Shown: piece after piece, positions 55,400 to 64,000 of the stretch
Numbering within the stretch: position 1 is the stretch's first letter
Layout of the letters: every line of letters starts with the position of its first letter
Source of the DNA: Flavobacterium urocaniciphilum
Lineage (GTDB): Bacteria; Bacteroidota; Bacteroidia; Flavobacteriales; Flavobacteriaceae
DNA: 64,000 nt
NCBI RefSeq assembly: GCF_900110615.1
Contig: NZ_FOEI01000001.1
Span: 620,001 to 684,000 of the forward strand
Direction of reading: 5' to 3'
The notes under the pieces: generated by a model
Databases searched by the model: none
What the model saw: the letters and a program-made list of their open reading frames with translations, nothing else
What the model was told of the DNA's origin: nothing
Program-made: the position numbers and the translations under genes

Positions 55400-56439
55400 C
55401 ATTTGAAGTAAATAATTTTATACGGCCAAATATCTTAAAAATGAATTCGTATTCTTCAGCAAGAGATGAGTTTAAAGATATTCAAAAAAAGATGGTTTTC
55501 TTAGATGCTAATGAAAATCCATTTGAAAATGGAATCAATAGATATCCTGATCCTCAACAAAATGAATTGAAAAATGTAATTTCAAAAATAAAATCAATCA
55601 ATAAAGATAAAATCTTAATTGGAAACGGTAGTGACGAAGTTTTAGATTTAGTTTTTAGAGTATTTTGTGAGCCTAATAAAGATAATATCATCACATTACC
55701 GCCAACGTATGGAATGTATGGAGTTTTGGCAAATTTAAATGCAATTGAAAATAGAGAAGTTCCACTAACAAGAAATTTTGAATTAGATGTTGAAGCAATT
55801 GTAAATCAAATAGATAATAATACTAAAATAATTTTTATTTGTTCACCAAATAATCCAACTGGAAACTCATTTTCTGATGAAAAAATAATAACTTTATTAA
55901 AGCAATTCTCTGGAATTGTGCTAATTGATGAAGCTTATATTGATTTTTCAAATAAGGAAAGTTGGTTAAAATGGTTACAAGAATTTCCAAATTTAATAAT
56001 AACACAAACGCTTTCTAAAGCATATGGAATGGCGGGATTGAGAATCGGATTATTGTTTGCTTCTAAAGATATTATTGCAATTTTAAATAAAATTAAGTCA
56101 CCCTATAATATTAATATTTTATCGCAAAAAAATGCAATAAAAGTATTAGAAGATACAGTTTATACTAGTAGTCAAATTAATTCAATTAAAGTAAATAGAA
56201 GAGATTTAATTAAAGAATTACTTCAAATATATTTTATTTATAAAGTATATGAATCTGATGCAAATTTTATTCTCATTAAAGTTGATAATGCCAATTGGCG
56301 ATACGATCAATTACTGAAAAATAATATTGTAGTAAGAAATAGAAGTAATGAGATTTTATGCGATAATTGTTTACGAATATCTATCGGAACTTTTGAAGAA
56401 AACGAAAAATTAATTTCAGTATTAAAAACATTAAAATGA
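55396..56439 (+). CDS. hisC: Histidinol-phosphate aminotransferase
   Basis: 347 residues, fold-type I PLP enzyme. [29 protein letters not shown] and the PLP lysine in [16 protein letters not shown]. Converts imidazole-acetol phosphate to histidinol phosphate. ATGA overlaps at both ends with hisD and hisB. Confidence 0.96.
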   Translation: MTFEVNNFIRPNILKMNSYSSARDEFKDIQKKMVFLDANENPFENGINRYPDPQQNELKNVISKIKSINKDKILIGNGSDEVLDLVFRVFCEPNKDNIITLPPTYGMYGVLANLNAIENREVPLTRNFELDVEAIVNQIDNNTKIIFICSPNNPTGNSFSDEKIITLLKQFSGIVLIDEAYIDFSNKESWLKWLQEFPNLIITQTLSKAYGMAGLRIGLLFASKDIIAILNKIKSPYNINILSQKNAIKVLEDTVYTSSQINSIKVNRRDLIKELLQIYFIYKVYESDANFILIKVDNANWRYDQLLKNNIVVRNRSNEILCDNCLRISIGTFEENEKLISVLKTLK

Positions 56440-57572
56440 GTAAAAAGATATTATTTATAGATAGAGATGGAACAATTATTAAAGAAACTATTGATGAAAA
56501 AATTGATGGTTTTGAAAAAATGATCTTCTATCCTAAATGTTTAACGTATTTAGGAAAAATTGCTCGTGAATTGGATTTCGAATTAGTAATGATTACCAAT
56601 CAAGATGGTTTAGGAACCGAACAATTTCCTGAAGAAAACTTTTGGCCAGTTCATAATTTTATCTTGCAAACCTATGAAAATGAGGGAGTTGTTTTTAGTA
56701 AAGTTTTCATTGATAAATCGTTTCCTTATGAAAATAAAAATACTAGAAAACCTGGAACCGGATTATTAACCGAATATTTTTCAGATGAATATGATTTAAA
56801 AAATTCATTTGTTATTGGAGATCGATTAACCGATGTTGAATTAGCTAAAAATCTTGGTTCAAAAGCTATTTTTATTAATGATAATACACGTTTAGGAACG
56901 AGTGAAATTGCTTCGAAAGAAGAAGAATTACAATCGATAATTGCACTTGAATCAAACGATTGGCAAAAAATCTATGAGTTTTTAAAATTAGAAAACAGAT
57001 CAGCATCTATAAATCGAAAAACAAATGAAACAGATATAGCAATTGCTCTAAATTTAGACGGAACTGGAATGTCCAACATTCAAACTGGAATAGCATTTTT
57101 TGATCATATGTTAGAACAAATTGCGCGTCATGGTCAAATGGATTTGGATATACAAGTTAAAGGTGATTTGGAAGTAGACGAACACCACACTATTGAAGAT
57201 ACGGCAATTGCTTTGGGTGAAGTTTTTTCAAAAGCGTTAGGGAATAAATTAGGCATTGAACGTTATGGGTTTTGTTTGCCTATGGACGATTGTTTTGCTC
57301 AAGTGGCAATTGATTTTGGTGGTAGAAATTGGATTGTTTGGGAAGCCGATTTCAAACGTGAAAAAATTGGTGAAATGCCAACAGAAATGTTTTTCCACTT
57401 TTTCAAATCTTTTACAGATGGTGCTAAAGCTAATTTAAATATCAAAGCGGGAGGAACTAATGAACACCATAAAATTGAAGCCATTTTTAAAGCTTTTGCA
57501 AAAGCTATAAAAGCTGCTGTAAAAAGGGATTCTGAAAAAATGATTTTACCAAGTACTAAAGGAATGTTATAA
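56436..57572 (+). CDS. hisB: Bifunctional histidinol-phosphatase/imidazoleglycerol-phosphate dehydratase
   Basis: 378 residues. Residues 1-170 are a HAD phosphatase ([11 protein letters not shown] with nucleophile Asp). Residues 188-378 are the dehydratase with metal-binding [31 protein letters not shown] and [18 protein letters not shown]. The fused form carries out steps six and eight. Stop overlaps hisH (TAATG). Confidence 0.97.
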   Translation: MSKKILFIDRDGTIIKETIDEKIDGFEKMIFYPKCLTYLGKIARELDFELVMITNQDGLGTEQFPEENFWPVHNFILQTYENEGVVFSKVFIDKSFPYENKNTRKPGTGLLTEYFSDEYDLKNSFVIGDRLTDVELAKNLGSKAIFINDNTRLGTSEIASKEEELQSIIALESNDWQKIYEFLKLENRSASINRKTNETDIAIALNLDGTGMSNIQTGIAFFDHMLEQIARHGQMDLDIQVKGDLEVDEHHTIEDTAIALGEVFSKALGNKLGIERYGFCLPMDDCFAQVAIDFGGRNWIVWEADFKREKIGEMPTEMFFHFFKSFTDGAKANLNIKAGGTNEHHKIEAIFKAFAKAIKAAVKRDSEKMILPSTKGML

Positions 57573-58153
57573 TGCAAATAGCAATTATAGATTACGGCGC
57601 CGGAAATGTTCAAAGTGTATTGTTTGCCTTAGAAAGATTAGGTTATAGCGGAATAGTTACAGCTAATAAAAAATTAATTGAATCAGCTGATAAAGTCATT
57701 TTTCCTGGTGTAGGCGAGGCGAGTAGCGCCATGAAAATGATCAGAGAAAAGCAATTAGATGAAATAATAAGAAATCTGAAGCAACCGGTTTTAGGGATTT
57801 GTTTGGGAATGCAATTGCTTTGTAAATCTTCTGAAGAAGGAAATGCAACCGGAATTGGAATATTTGATATTGAAATCAAAAGGTTTTCAAATGAGTTAAA
57901 AGTGCCGCAAATGGGATGGAATACAATTACAAATTTGAAATCAAAATTGTTTAATACTATCAAAGATGAAGAATTCATGTATTTAGTTCACAGCTATTAT
58001 GCGCCAGATAATGAATTTGCAATTGCTACAACTAATTATGGTTTTCATTATGCTTCTGCAATACAAAAAGATAATTTTTATGGTGTCCAATTTCATCCTG
58101 AAAAAAGCGGTTCAGCAGGTGAACAAATTTTAAAAAACTTTTTAGAATTATAA
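57572..58153 (+). CDS. hisH: Imidazole glycerol phosphate synthase, glutaminase subunit
   Basis: 193 residues, class I glutamine amidotransferase. Oxyanion and PGVG segments, nucleophile Cys in GICLGMQLLCKSSEEG, and His/Glu in GVQFHPEKSG. Supplies ammonia to HisF. The usual tight coupling is broken after this gene by a 196-bp spacer holding a repeat-like element before hisA. Confidence 0.97.
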   Translation: MQIAIIDYGAGNVQSVLFALERLGYSGIVTANKKLIESADKVIFPGVGEASSAMKMIREKQLDEIIRNLKQPVLGICLGMQLLCKSSEEGNATGIGIFDIEIKRFSNELKVPQMGWNTITNLKSKLFNTIKDEEFMYLVHSYYAPDNEFAIATTNYGFHYASAIQKDNFYGVQFHPEKSGSAGEQILKNFLEL

Positions 58154-58156
58154 ATT

Positions 58157-58313
58157 GGGCGTTGCCTTGTTGCTGACGTTTATTTTAAAACATCAAATTT
58201 TCGTTAACAACAAGGTCGGGTTTTCGTTACAATCTTTTTTTGCCTTCAACACTTCGACATGCTCAGTGTGACATTTCAGGCAATAAAAGGATTTTCACTT
58301 CAATCCCTAACGC
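58157..58313 (+). repeat. Intergenic repeat-like element inside the his operon
   Basis: Spacer of about 157 bp starting GGGCGTTGCC and ending CCCTAACGC. It holds nested inverted repeats: CCTTGTTG (58165-58172) with CAACAAGG (58208-58215), and TTGCCT (58240-58245) with AGGCAA (58278-58283) around CTTCGACATGCTCAGTGTGACA, a motif I recall as very common in bacterial intergenic repeats. Weak 5-bp terminal GCGTT/AACGC inverts. I think it belongs to a multicopy flavobacterial intergenic family, but only one copy is in this window. Confidence 0.65.
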
Positions 58314-58349
58314 AAACAAAACAATAAACCAAAAAACAACAAACAATAA

Positions 58350-59075
58350 ATGAGAATCATACCAGCCATAGATATTATTGAAGGAAAATGTGTCCGACTT
58401 TCAAAAGGCGATTATGCCACCAAAAAAATATACAATGAAAACCCATTAGAAGTAGCCATAGCATTTGAAGCTCACGGTATAGAATATTTACATTTAGTCG
58501 ACCTAGATGGAGCCAAATCCAATCGTATTATTAATTATAAAATTTTAGATCAAATAGCTTCCAAAACTTCTTTAAAAATTGATTTTGGAGGCGGATTAAA
58601 ATCGGATGCCGATTTAAAAATCGCTTTCGAATCAGGTGCAAATCAAATTACTGGAGGAAGTATTGCCGTTAAAAACCCATCAATATTTGAAAATTGGATA
58701 CAAGTTTATGGTTCCCAAAAAATCATTTTAGGTGCCGATGTAAATAATAAAAAAATTGCTATTTCTGGTTGGTTAGAAAATTCAAATCAAGAAGTTATTC
58801 CGTTTATTCAAAACTATCAAACTAAAGGAATTGAATATGTTATTTGCACTGATATTTCAAAAGATGGTATGTTGCAAGGTCCGAGTTTCGATTTATACCA
58901 AGAAATTTTAGAAAACACTTCCAATTGTAAACTAATTGCTTCTGGTGGTATTTCAACTTTTGATGAATTACCAAAATTAGCCGAATTAGGTTGTGAAGGT
59001 GTAATTATTGGAAAAGCCATTTATGAAAATCGGATTTCATTAAAACAATTAGAAAGTTACATTTTAAAAAAATAA
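58350..59075 (+). CDS. hisA: Phosphoribosylformimino-5-aminoimidazole carboxamide ribotide isomerase
   Basis: 241 residues, (beta/alpha)8 barrel. Catalytic Asp in [14 protein letters not shown] and second Asp in [13 protein letters not shown]; phosphate loops FGGGLKSD and [11 protein letters not shown]. Amadori isomerisation step four. Separated from hisH by the repeat-like element and from hisF by an inverted repeat. Confidence 0.97.
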   Translation: MRIIPAIDIIEGKCVRLSKGDYATKKIYNENPLEVAIAFEAHGIEYLHLVDLDGAKSNRIINYKILDQIASKTSLKIDFGGGLKSDADLKIAFESGANQITGGSIAVKNPSIFENWIQVYGSQKIILGADVNNKKIAISGWLENSNQEVIPFIQNYQTKGIEYVICTDISKDGMLQGPSFDLYQEILENTSNCKLIASGGISTFDELPKLAELGCEGVIIGKAIYENRISLKQLESYILKK

Positions 59076-59083
59076 TAACTTAA

Positions 59084-59142
59084 AGATTCACAATAAACCA
59101 CAAAAAATATTTAGAAAAACTCTGTTTAAACTTTGTGAATCT
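59084..59142 (+). repeat. 10-bp inverted repeat between hisA and hisF
   Basis: AGATTCACAA (59084-59093) and TTGTGAATCT (59133-59142) are exact reverse complements enclosing 39 nt. No T tract, so not a terminator. May be an RNA-processing site or remnant of a repeat. Confidence 0.6.
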
Positions 59143-59161
59143 CTACGAAACAAACAAAAAA

Positions 59162-59917
59162 ATGCTTACGAAAAGAATAATACCTTGTTTAGATATAAAA
59201 GACGGAAGAACAGTAAAAGGTGTCAATTTTTTAGAACTAAAAGATGCCGGAGATCCTGTAGAATTAGCAAAAAAATATGCCGTAACAGGTGCAGATGAAT
59301 TGGTGTTTTTGGATATTTCCGCAACTGAAGAAAGAAGAAAAACCTTACTTGAATTAGTCCGAAAAGTAGCTGCAACCATAAATATTCCTTTTACTGTTGG
59401 TGGTGGAATTTCGTCTGTTGCAGATGTGGATTTATTATTAAGAAATGGAGCCGATAAAGTTTCTATTAACTCTTCTGCAGTTAAAAATCCAGATTTAATA
59501 AATGAAATTGCGAAAAAATATGGTAGTCAATGTACCGTAGTGGCAATAGATGCCAAACAAATTGATGGTGAATGGATGGTTCATTTAGTGGGAGGAAAAG
59601 TAGCAACAGAACTCAGCCTTTTCGATTGGGCACTTGAAGTTGAAAAAAGGGGCGCAGGCGAAATTTTGTTTACTTCTATGAATAATGATGGAACCAAAAA
59701 TGGTTTTGCAAATGGGGCTTTAGCTAAATTATCAGAATTGGTAAACATTCCAATAATTGCTTCTGGAGGCGCTGGTTCTATGGAACATTTTGCAGATACA
59801 TTTATCAAAGGAAAAGCAGATGCTGCCTTAGCTGCCAGTGTATTTCATTACAATGAAATTGAAATTCCTAAACTCAAACACTATTTAAAACAACAAAACA
59901 TTGCAATAAGAATATAA
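59162..59917 (+). CDS. hisF: Imidazole glycerol phosphate synthase, cyclase subunit
   Basis: 251 residues from ATG 59162; a GTG 27 bp upstream is in frame but lies in the inverted repeat. Catalytic Asp in [14 protein letters not shown] and second Asp in [12 protein letters not shown]; phosphate loops VGGGISS and [11 protein letters not shown]. Makes imidazole glycerol phosphate and AICAR with HisH. hisIE starts 2 bp later. Confidence 0.97.
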   Translation: MLTKRIIPCLDIKDGRTVKGVNFLELKDAGDPVELAKKYAVTGADELVFLDISATEERRKTLLELVRKVAATINIPFTVGGGISSVADVDLLLRNGADKVSINSSAVKNPDLINEIAKKYGSQCTVVAIDAKQIDGEWMVHLVGGKVATELSLFDWALEVEKRGAGEILFTSMNNDGTKNGFANGALAKLSELVNIPIIASGGAGSMEHFADTFIKGKADAALAASVFHYNEIEIPKLKHYLKQQNIAIRI

Positions 59918-59919
59918 TT

Positions 59920-60519
59920 ATGAATATAGATTTCTCAAAAAACTCAGACGGTTTAATTCCAGCTATCATTCAAGACAATGAAACAAAAAATGTTTTGATG
60001 TTAGGATATATGAATCAAGATGCGTTGGATACAACTTTAGCCACTAAAAAAGTGACTTTCTTTAGTAGAACTAAAAACCGATTATGGACGAAAGGTGAGG
60101 AGAGTGGTAGCTTTTTAAACTTAGTTTCTTTTGCACTAGATTGTGATAACGATACGTTGTTAATTCAAGTCAAGCCAGCTGGACCAACATGCCACAAAGG
60201 AACGGATACATGTTGGAATAAAGATAATACTCAAAATTTCGGATTCTTATCACAATTAGAACAAATAATTCAACAACGTAAAGAACAAGCAACTTCAGAA
60301 ACAAGTTATGTAGCTTCTTTATTCGAAAAAGGAATCAATAAAATTGCTCAAAAAGTTGGGGAAGAAGCGGTAGAAGTTGTCATTGAAGCCAAAGATTCTA
60401 ACGATAATTTGTTTTTATCAGAAAGCGCCGATTTATTGTTTCACTATCTTATTCTTCTTCAAGCGAAAGGATTTCAATTGAATGATGTGGTAAATGTTTT
60501 GAAAAATAGAGATAAGTAA
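59920..60519 (+). CDS. hisIE: Bifunctional phosphoribosyl-AMP cyclohydrolase/phosphoribosyl-ATP pyrophosphohydrolase
   Basis: 199 residues. The HisI half (1-105) has RLWTKGEESGS, the acidic CDNDT and zinc cysteines CHKGTDTCW. The HisE half (110-199) has VGEEAVEVVIEAKD with its acidic helix. Steps two and three of the pathway on one chain. Last gene of the operon; a convergent membrane-protein gene abuts its stop with no spacer. Confidence 0.96.
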   Translation: MNIDFSKNSDGLIPAIIQDNETKNVLMLGYMNQDALDTTLATKKVTFFSRTKNRLWTKGEESGSFLNLVSFALDCDNDTLLIQVKPAGPTCHKGTDTCWNKDNTQNFGFLSQLEQIIQQRKEQATSETSYVASLFEKGINKIAQKVGEEAVEVVIEAKDSNDNLFLSESADLLFHYLILLQAKGFQLNDVVNVLKNRDK

Positions 60520-60861
60520 TTAATTAAATAAAAATTCTAAAATGCCTCCAAGAATTACTAACATTCCAATTCCAAAAAAAATAAAACTCCACATTCTATT
60601 TGAAATAAAAAAGAAATGATGATTTAATTCTAAATATTCTTTTTTGATTTTAACATTTATATAATCAAAACTAGTTAAATACGTCCAAATAGATGATATT
60701 ATAAGACCGAAACCAATAAAAATTTGAGAACAATATTCTGTATCGAATGAACCTCCAAATTTTCTTGCTAATTCTACTTTTAACATTAAAACACCAATAA
60801 ATGGAATAATTACAAAAACTGGAATTAGAATTCCTCTGTTATTATATTTAAAAAAAATCAT
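60520..60861 (-). CDS. Small membrane protein of unknown function
   Basis: 113 residues with three hydrophobic helices (about 10-27, 45-66, 90-112). No family recognised. Its start follows the upstream membrane-protein stop with no gap, so the two are cotranscribed. Its 3' end abuts hisIE with no spacer and no visible terminator. Confidence 0.7.
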   Translation of the reverse strand: MIFFKYNNRGILIPVFVIIPFIGVLMLKVELARKFGGSFDTEYCSQIFIGFGLIISSIWTYLTSFDYINVKIKKEYLELNHHFFFISNRMWSFIFFGIGMLVILGGILEFLFN

Positions 60862-61422
60862 TTATTGTTTTTGAAAACGGTGTTTGTGATATTCTTCAAT
60901 TTCTTTTTGTAATTCCATATTGTTGGGATCATCAACTTTTTTCAAATAAAGTTCTTTTAATTCAGGTTCATTTTGAAAAGACATATTTATTATTGATTTT
61001 TCTGGAATTAATAAAGTAATTAAGCTAACAATAAAAATTACAAGCGTTCTAGTTAGTAAGTTTTTATGATAATATTTTGTTTCTTCAGTATTTGCTTTTT
61101 TATACATTCCATATGCAATAACTAGAAATATTGCTGCAGTTAATATTCCAATTACTAACATCGGATGATAAGCAGGCCAATACATAAATTTAAATTGAAC
61201 ACCAATAATTGCAACCGGTAAAAGCCAACCGAATAAAATTGATGTTCCTAGTTTTTGCTTGAAAACGTTCTTTTCATTCAAAAAATAAAATCCAAAAGGA
61301 AAATAACAAAATGTAAGTGACATTAATGATATAATTAATATAGCACTACCTCCTGGCCAACCAAAAAATTTAAATATTAAAGAGATAATAAAAATAATGG
61401 ATAGTATTTTTTCCGTTTTCAT
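60862..61422 (-). CDS. Multi-helix membrane protein of unknown function
   Basis: 186 residues from ATG 61420-61422 (MKTEKILSIIF). Five hydrophobic helices followed by a soluble charged C-terminus (NEPELKELYLKKVDDPNN, then EIEEYHKHRFQKQ). The GWPGGSAILI segment is seen in GldL-like and other Bacteroidota membrane proteins, but I do not assign a family. Cotranscribed with the next small membrane protein. Confidence 0.72.
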   Translation of the reverse strand: MKTEKILSIIFIISLIFKFFGWPGGSAILIISLMSLTFCYFPFGFYFLNEKNVFKQKLGTSILFGWLLPVAIIGVQFKFMYWPAYHPMLVIGILTAAIFLVIAYGMYKKANTEETKYYHKNLLTRTLVIFIVSLITLLIPEKSIINMSFQNEPELKELYLKKVDDPNNMELQKEIEEYHKHRFQKQ

Positions 61423-61475
61423 AAGTAGTTTTTTTTCAAATATAATCACTAAATTTAACTTTCAAAACTATTAAT

Positions 61476-61865
61476 ATGAGATTTCATACAAGAAAATGGG
61501 TGAAACCAGAAGATTTAAATGCCAACGGAACCTTATTTGGAGGACAATTATTAGCATGGATAGATGAAGAAGCCGCATTGTATTCAATTGTTCAGTTAGA
61601 AAATCCGAAAGTGGTAACAAAATTTATGAGTGAAATTAATTTTATGAGTGCTGCCAAACAAGGTGATATTGTAGAAATTGGAATTGATGTTGTAAAATTT
61701 GGAACTTCTTCATTGGTGCTACGTTCAGAAGTTAGAAACATGATGACACGTGAAAAAATCATAACAATTGATAATATTACCATGGTTAATTTAGATGAAG
61801 ATGGCAAGCCAAAACCACATGGCAAAACACAAATTGAATTCGTTGAAGATCGTTTAGGAAAATAA
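61476..61865 (+). CDS. Acyl-CoA thioesterase (hotdog fold, YciA-like)
   Basis: 129 residues. RKWVKPEDLNANGTLFGGQLLAWIDEEAALYS carries the catalytic Asn/Asp region of YciA/BACH-type hotdog thioesterases, with KFMSEINFMSAAKQGDIVEIG next. Hydrolyses acyl-CoAs to free acids in the cytosol. Chain-length preference unknown. Confidence 0.9.
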   Translation: MRFHTRKWVKPEDLNANGTLFGGQLLAWIDEEAALYSIVQLENPKVVTKFMSEINFMSAAKQGDIVEIGIDVVKFGTSSLVLRSEVRNMMTREKIITIDNITMVNLDEDGKPKPHGKTQIEFVEDRLGK

Positions 61866-61910
61866 GTTTCTAACATTTCTAAATTCTAACTTCTGATTTC
61901 TTAATTTTAT

Positions 61911-62921
61911 ATGCAAGCAAAACTTCATCATTATAATTTAAAATTAAAGGACAATTTTAAAATTTCACGATTATCGTTCGATATCAAACCATCATTAGTA
62001 GTTGAACTTATTAGCGATGGTTTTTCCGGATATGGAGAAGCTACTGAAAATGCTTATTATCATTTAGATACCTTTCAAATTGCTGAAGACATTCATAGAA
62101 ATGTTCAATTTATTGAAACCTTAGACCATTTAAAACCAGAAGAATTTTGGTCAAAATTACACCCACTTTTTGAAGATAATCATTTTGCTTTATGTGCATT
62201 AGATGAAGCATACCACGATTTATATACTAAAAAAATAGGAGTTAAATTATATGATTATTGGAAGTTGCAACCTGAAAATTTACCCTTAACGAATTACACA
62301 ATTGGTATTGCTGAAATCCCGAAAATGATTGAAAAAATGAAAGCCATGCCTTGGCCTTTGTATAAAATCAAATTAGGAACATCTAATGATATTGAAATCA
62401 TTAAAGCGTTACGAAAAGAAACCAATTCTATTTTTCGTGTGGATGCCAATTGTGGTTGGACAGTGGATGAAACCATTGAAAACGCAAAGATTTTTAAAGA
62501 GTTGGGTGTCGAATTTATCGAACAACCTTTAAAAGCGGATGATTGGGATGGTTGTAAAGAAGTTATGAAGCATTCGGTTTTGCCAATTATTGCAGATGAA
62601 AGTTGTATTGAAGAAGAAGATGTAGCAAAATGTTTTAATCATTTTCATGGAGTGAATATCAAACTGATGAAATGTGGCGGATTAACTCCTGGTTTACGCA
62701 TGATTCATAAAGCTAAAGCATTAGGATTAAAAACAATGGTAGGCTGTATGACCGAATCGACGGTTGGTATTTCAGCTATTGCACATTTATTACCACTTTT
62801 AGATTATGTCGATATGGATGGCGCGTTGTTATTAGAAAAAGACATTGCGACTGGTGTTTCCATCGATTTTGGAAAAACGATTTACAGTAATGAAAATGGA
62901 ACAGGAGCGAGGTTGATATAA
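61911..62921 (+). CDS. Dipeptide epimerase (enolase superfamily, L-Ala-D/L-Glu type)
   Basis: 336 residues. The catalytic KxK is in YKIKLG, metal ligands in FRVDANCGW, EQPL and ADESC, and the second-face Lys in NIKLMKCGG. This matches L-Ala-D/L-Glu epimerases, which recycle peptidoglycan peptides. The name is by family; other dipeptides are possible. An NlpC/P60 hydrolase elsewhere in the window could feed the same route. Confidence 0.9.
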   Translation: MQAKLHHYNLKLKDNFKISRLSFDIKPSLVVELISDGFSGYGEATENAYYHLDTFQIAEDIHRNVQFIETLDHLKPEEFWSKLHPLFEDNHFALCALDEAYHDLYTKKIGVKLYDYWKLQPENLPLTNYTIGIAEIPKMIEKMKAMPWPLYKIKLGTSNDIEIIKALRKETNSIFRVDANCGWTVDETIENAKIFKELGVEFIEQPLKADDWDGCKEVMKHSVLPIIADESCIEEEDVAKCFNHFHGVNIKLMKCGGLTPGLRMIHKAKALGLKTMVGCMTESTVGISAIAHLLPLLDYVDMDGALLLEKDIATGVSIDFGKTIYSNENGTGARLI

Positions 62922-62964
62922 TTAAAAAAATAAACTATTTTTATATTTCAAATATACTTAAAAC

Positions 62965-63630
62965 ATGCTAACAAAATCTACTTTCGAATATTTAAACGAT
63001 TTGAAACAAAACAACAATCGTGAATGGTTTACAGAAAATAAAAAACGTTTTGATGCTGAAAATAAAAATTCAAAAGCATTTTTTACAGAAGTCTTAACCG
63101 ATTTGGAAAAAATGGATAGTATTGAGAAAATGCAAGTTTTTAGAATTTATCGTGATGTTCGATTTTCAAAAGATAAAACACCTTATAAAAATCATTTTTC
63201 TGTAAGTTTTCATAGAACAAAACCGATGCTTCGTGGCGGGATGTATTTACATATTGAAAATGATGCCAGTTTTGTTGGTGGTGGATTTTGGGAACCTAAT
63301 AATGAAGATTTATTACGTATTCGAAAAGAATTAGAACAAGACGCTTCTGAATTTAGAGCAATTATTACTGATGCTAATTTTAAAAAATTCTTTGGAGAAT
63401 TATCTGGTGAAGAATTAAAAACAGCACCCAAAAACTTTGATAAATCGCACCCTGATATGGATTTAATCAAGAAAAAACAATTTCTTTTGGGTCGAAAATT
63501 CACCAATAAAGAAGTATTATCACTAAATTTTAAAGATGAAGTTATCGCAACTTTTGCAGCAATGCGACCTTTCTTCAATTACATGAGTGAAGTATTAACT
63601 ACCGATTTAAACGGAGAGAGCCTTTATTAA
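62965..63630 (+). CDS. DUF2461 protein (TIGR02453-like)
   Basis: 221 residues. FEYLNDLKQNNNREWFTENKKRF, FRIYRDVRFSKDKTPYKNHF and GGGFWEPNNEDLLRIRKEL are hallmark segments of DUF2461, found from bacteria to fungi. No catalytic pattern is known. It starts 43 bp after the epimerase gene. Confidence 0.92.
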   Translation: MLTKSTFEYLNDLKQNNNREWFTENKKRFDAENKNSKAFFTEVLTDLEKMDSIEKMQVFRIYRDVRFSKDKTPYKNHFSVSFHRTKPMLRGGMYLHIENDASFVGGGFWEPNNEDLLRIRKELEQDASEFRAIITDANFKKFFGELSGEELKTAPKNFDKSHPDMDLIKKKQFLLGRKFTNKEVLSLNFKDEVIATFAAMRPFFNYMSEVLTTDLNGESLY

Positions 63631-63663
63631 TGTGCCAAATTAATTTTAAAATTGTCTAATTAC

Positions 63664-63703
63664 TATTGACTAATTGTCAAATTGACTTATTGACTAATTA
63701 TCA
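63664..63703. repeat. Short direct repeat at the 3' end of the truncated gene
   Basis: TATTGACTAATTGTCA (63664-63679) and TATTGACTAATTATCA (63688-63703) match at 15 of 16 positions with a period of 24. The second copy covers the end of the last gene, including part of its stop codon. Confidence 0.6.
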
Positions 63704-64000
63704 TAACTTGACTTTTCAAACGTTCAATCAATAAATTCATCATTCTTTTATTTAAGTTTGATGAATTTTGAATATAGTCATTATATTCTTCCACGCTAAA
63801 TAAACCAATAATCATTCCTTTCAAAGAGTTTCTGAATTTTAAATCTTTTTGAATGGCGTTTTCAATATATTTTTCTTTCTTATCTGGAGTAAGATCAAAA
63901 AATGTATTTTTTTGTTTGACAGCATAATTCTTAAATACTTCAATCAGTAAATCGTTTTGTAATTTAAGAATTGGTCGTAATGTATTATTCTGAAAATATT
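63687..64000 (-). CDS. Helical protein of unknown function, 3' part (N-terminus outside window)
   Basis: Open on the minus strand from the window edge to a TAA at 63687-63689, giving 103 C-terminal residues: FQNNTLRPILKLQNDLLIEV, then FFDLTPDKKEKYIENAIQKD and FRNSLKGMIIGLFSVEEYND. All helical, no motif. I recall database entries of this family called glyoxalase, but no glyoxalase metal site is visible, so the label is probably wrong. The start lies beyond base 64000. Confidence 0.8.
   Translation of the reverse strand, partial: YFQNNTLRPILKLQNDLLIEVFKNYAVKQKNTFFDLTPDKKEKYIENAIQKDLKFRNSLKGMIIGLFSVEEYNDYIQNSSNLNKRMMNLLIERLKSQVMIISQ

Noticed and set aside
61592..61876. 94-codon minus-strand frame opposite the thioesterase gene
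   Set aside because: Antisense shadow with no family signature, fully inside a well-supported gene.

Overview
The window is AT-rich chromosomal DNA from a member of the Bacteroidota, most likely Flavobacterium or a close relative in Flavobacteriaceae. The grounds are TAnnTTTG-type -7 promoter elements with A-rich, weak ribosome binding sites; secreted proteins ending in type IX secretion (T9SS) sorting domains; a PorX-type response regulator/PglZ protein; the LpxC-FabZ fusion; a cyclophilin-FKBP fusion; and families such as DUF3667, DUF4920 and DUF1569. I see no insertion sequence, prophage, CRISPR array, plasmid or integron. It reads as ordinary core chromosome with a few lineage-specific twists.

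Layout. 1-6 kb: the end of an M14 carboxypeptidase, an Lrp/AsnC regulator, a DinB-like protein, a very acidic small protein, an arginine decarboxylase plus deoxyhypusine-synthase-like pair, and aroB. 6-12 kb: proline dehydrogenase, two T9SS-exported proteins (the second broken by a one-base frameshift), a DCC thiol oxidoreductase and a Smr-less MutS2. 12-21 kb: ung, a transglutaminase-like membrane protein, a nucleoside phosphorylase/GNAT/binding-protein operon, a SUI1 factor, an IPNS-like oxygenase, and a porX-tsaE-ald run. 21-39 kb: SRAP/HMCES, DUF3667, an SDR, a transaldolase-like fructose-6-phosphate aldolase, an ABC-F protein with a degenerate second ATP site, trmD, a frameshifted sterol-desaturase-family gene, a GNAT/methyltransferase/DUF1569 operon, the cyclophilin-FKBP fusion, small c-type cytochromes and lipoproteins, ilvE, an NlpC/P60 hydrolase and a thiolase. 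39.8-40.1 kb: a tRNA cluster Ser(GCT)-Pro(TGG)-Arg(TCT) with its own promoter and terminator. 40-48 kb: an HD phosphohydrolase and the lipid A run lpxD-lpxC/fabZ-lpxA-efp-lpxD2-SnoaL-like, then sucD. 48-53 kb: a di-haem peroxidase lipoprotein, fabG, a VWA-like membrane protein and a small His-rich membrane protein. 53-60.5 kb: a complete histidine operon (hisG-D-C-B-H-A-F-IE). 60.5-64 kb: two small membrane proteins, a thioesterase, a dipeptide epimerase, a DUF2461 protein and a truncated helical protein at the right edge.

How it works together. The best-resolved regulatory unit is the his operon. A promoter with both -33 and -7 elements drives a short leader encoding six consecutive histidines (seven in all). 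The leader is followed by an intrinsic terminator, and the end of the leader ORF can pair with the 5' arm of that terminator as an antiterminator, which is classical ribosome-mediated attenuation. The operon is interrupted by a roughly 157-bp intergenic repeat-like element between hisH and hisA and by a 10-bp inverted repeat between hisA and hisF.

Most worth following up: the his attenuator; the decarboxylase/DHS-like pair with no agmatinase between them and a retained catalytic lysine; the ABC-F protein whose second composite ATP site has lost both motifs; the frameshift at an A AAA AAT heptamer in the sterol-desaturase gene; and a recurring set of perfect AT-rich inverted repeats between co-directional genes.
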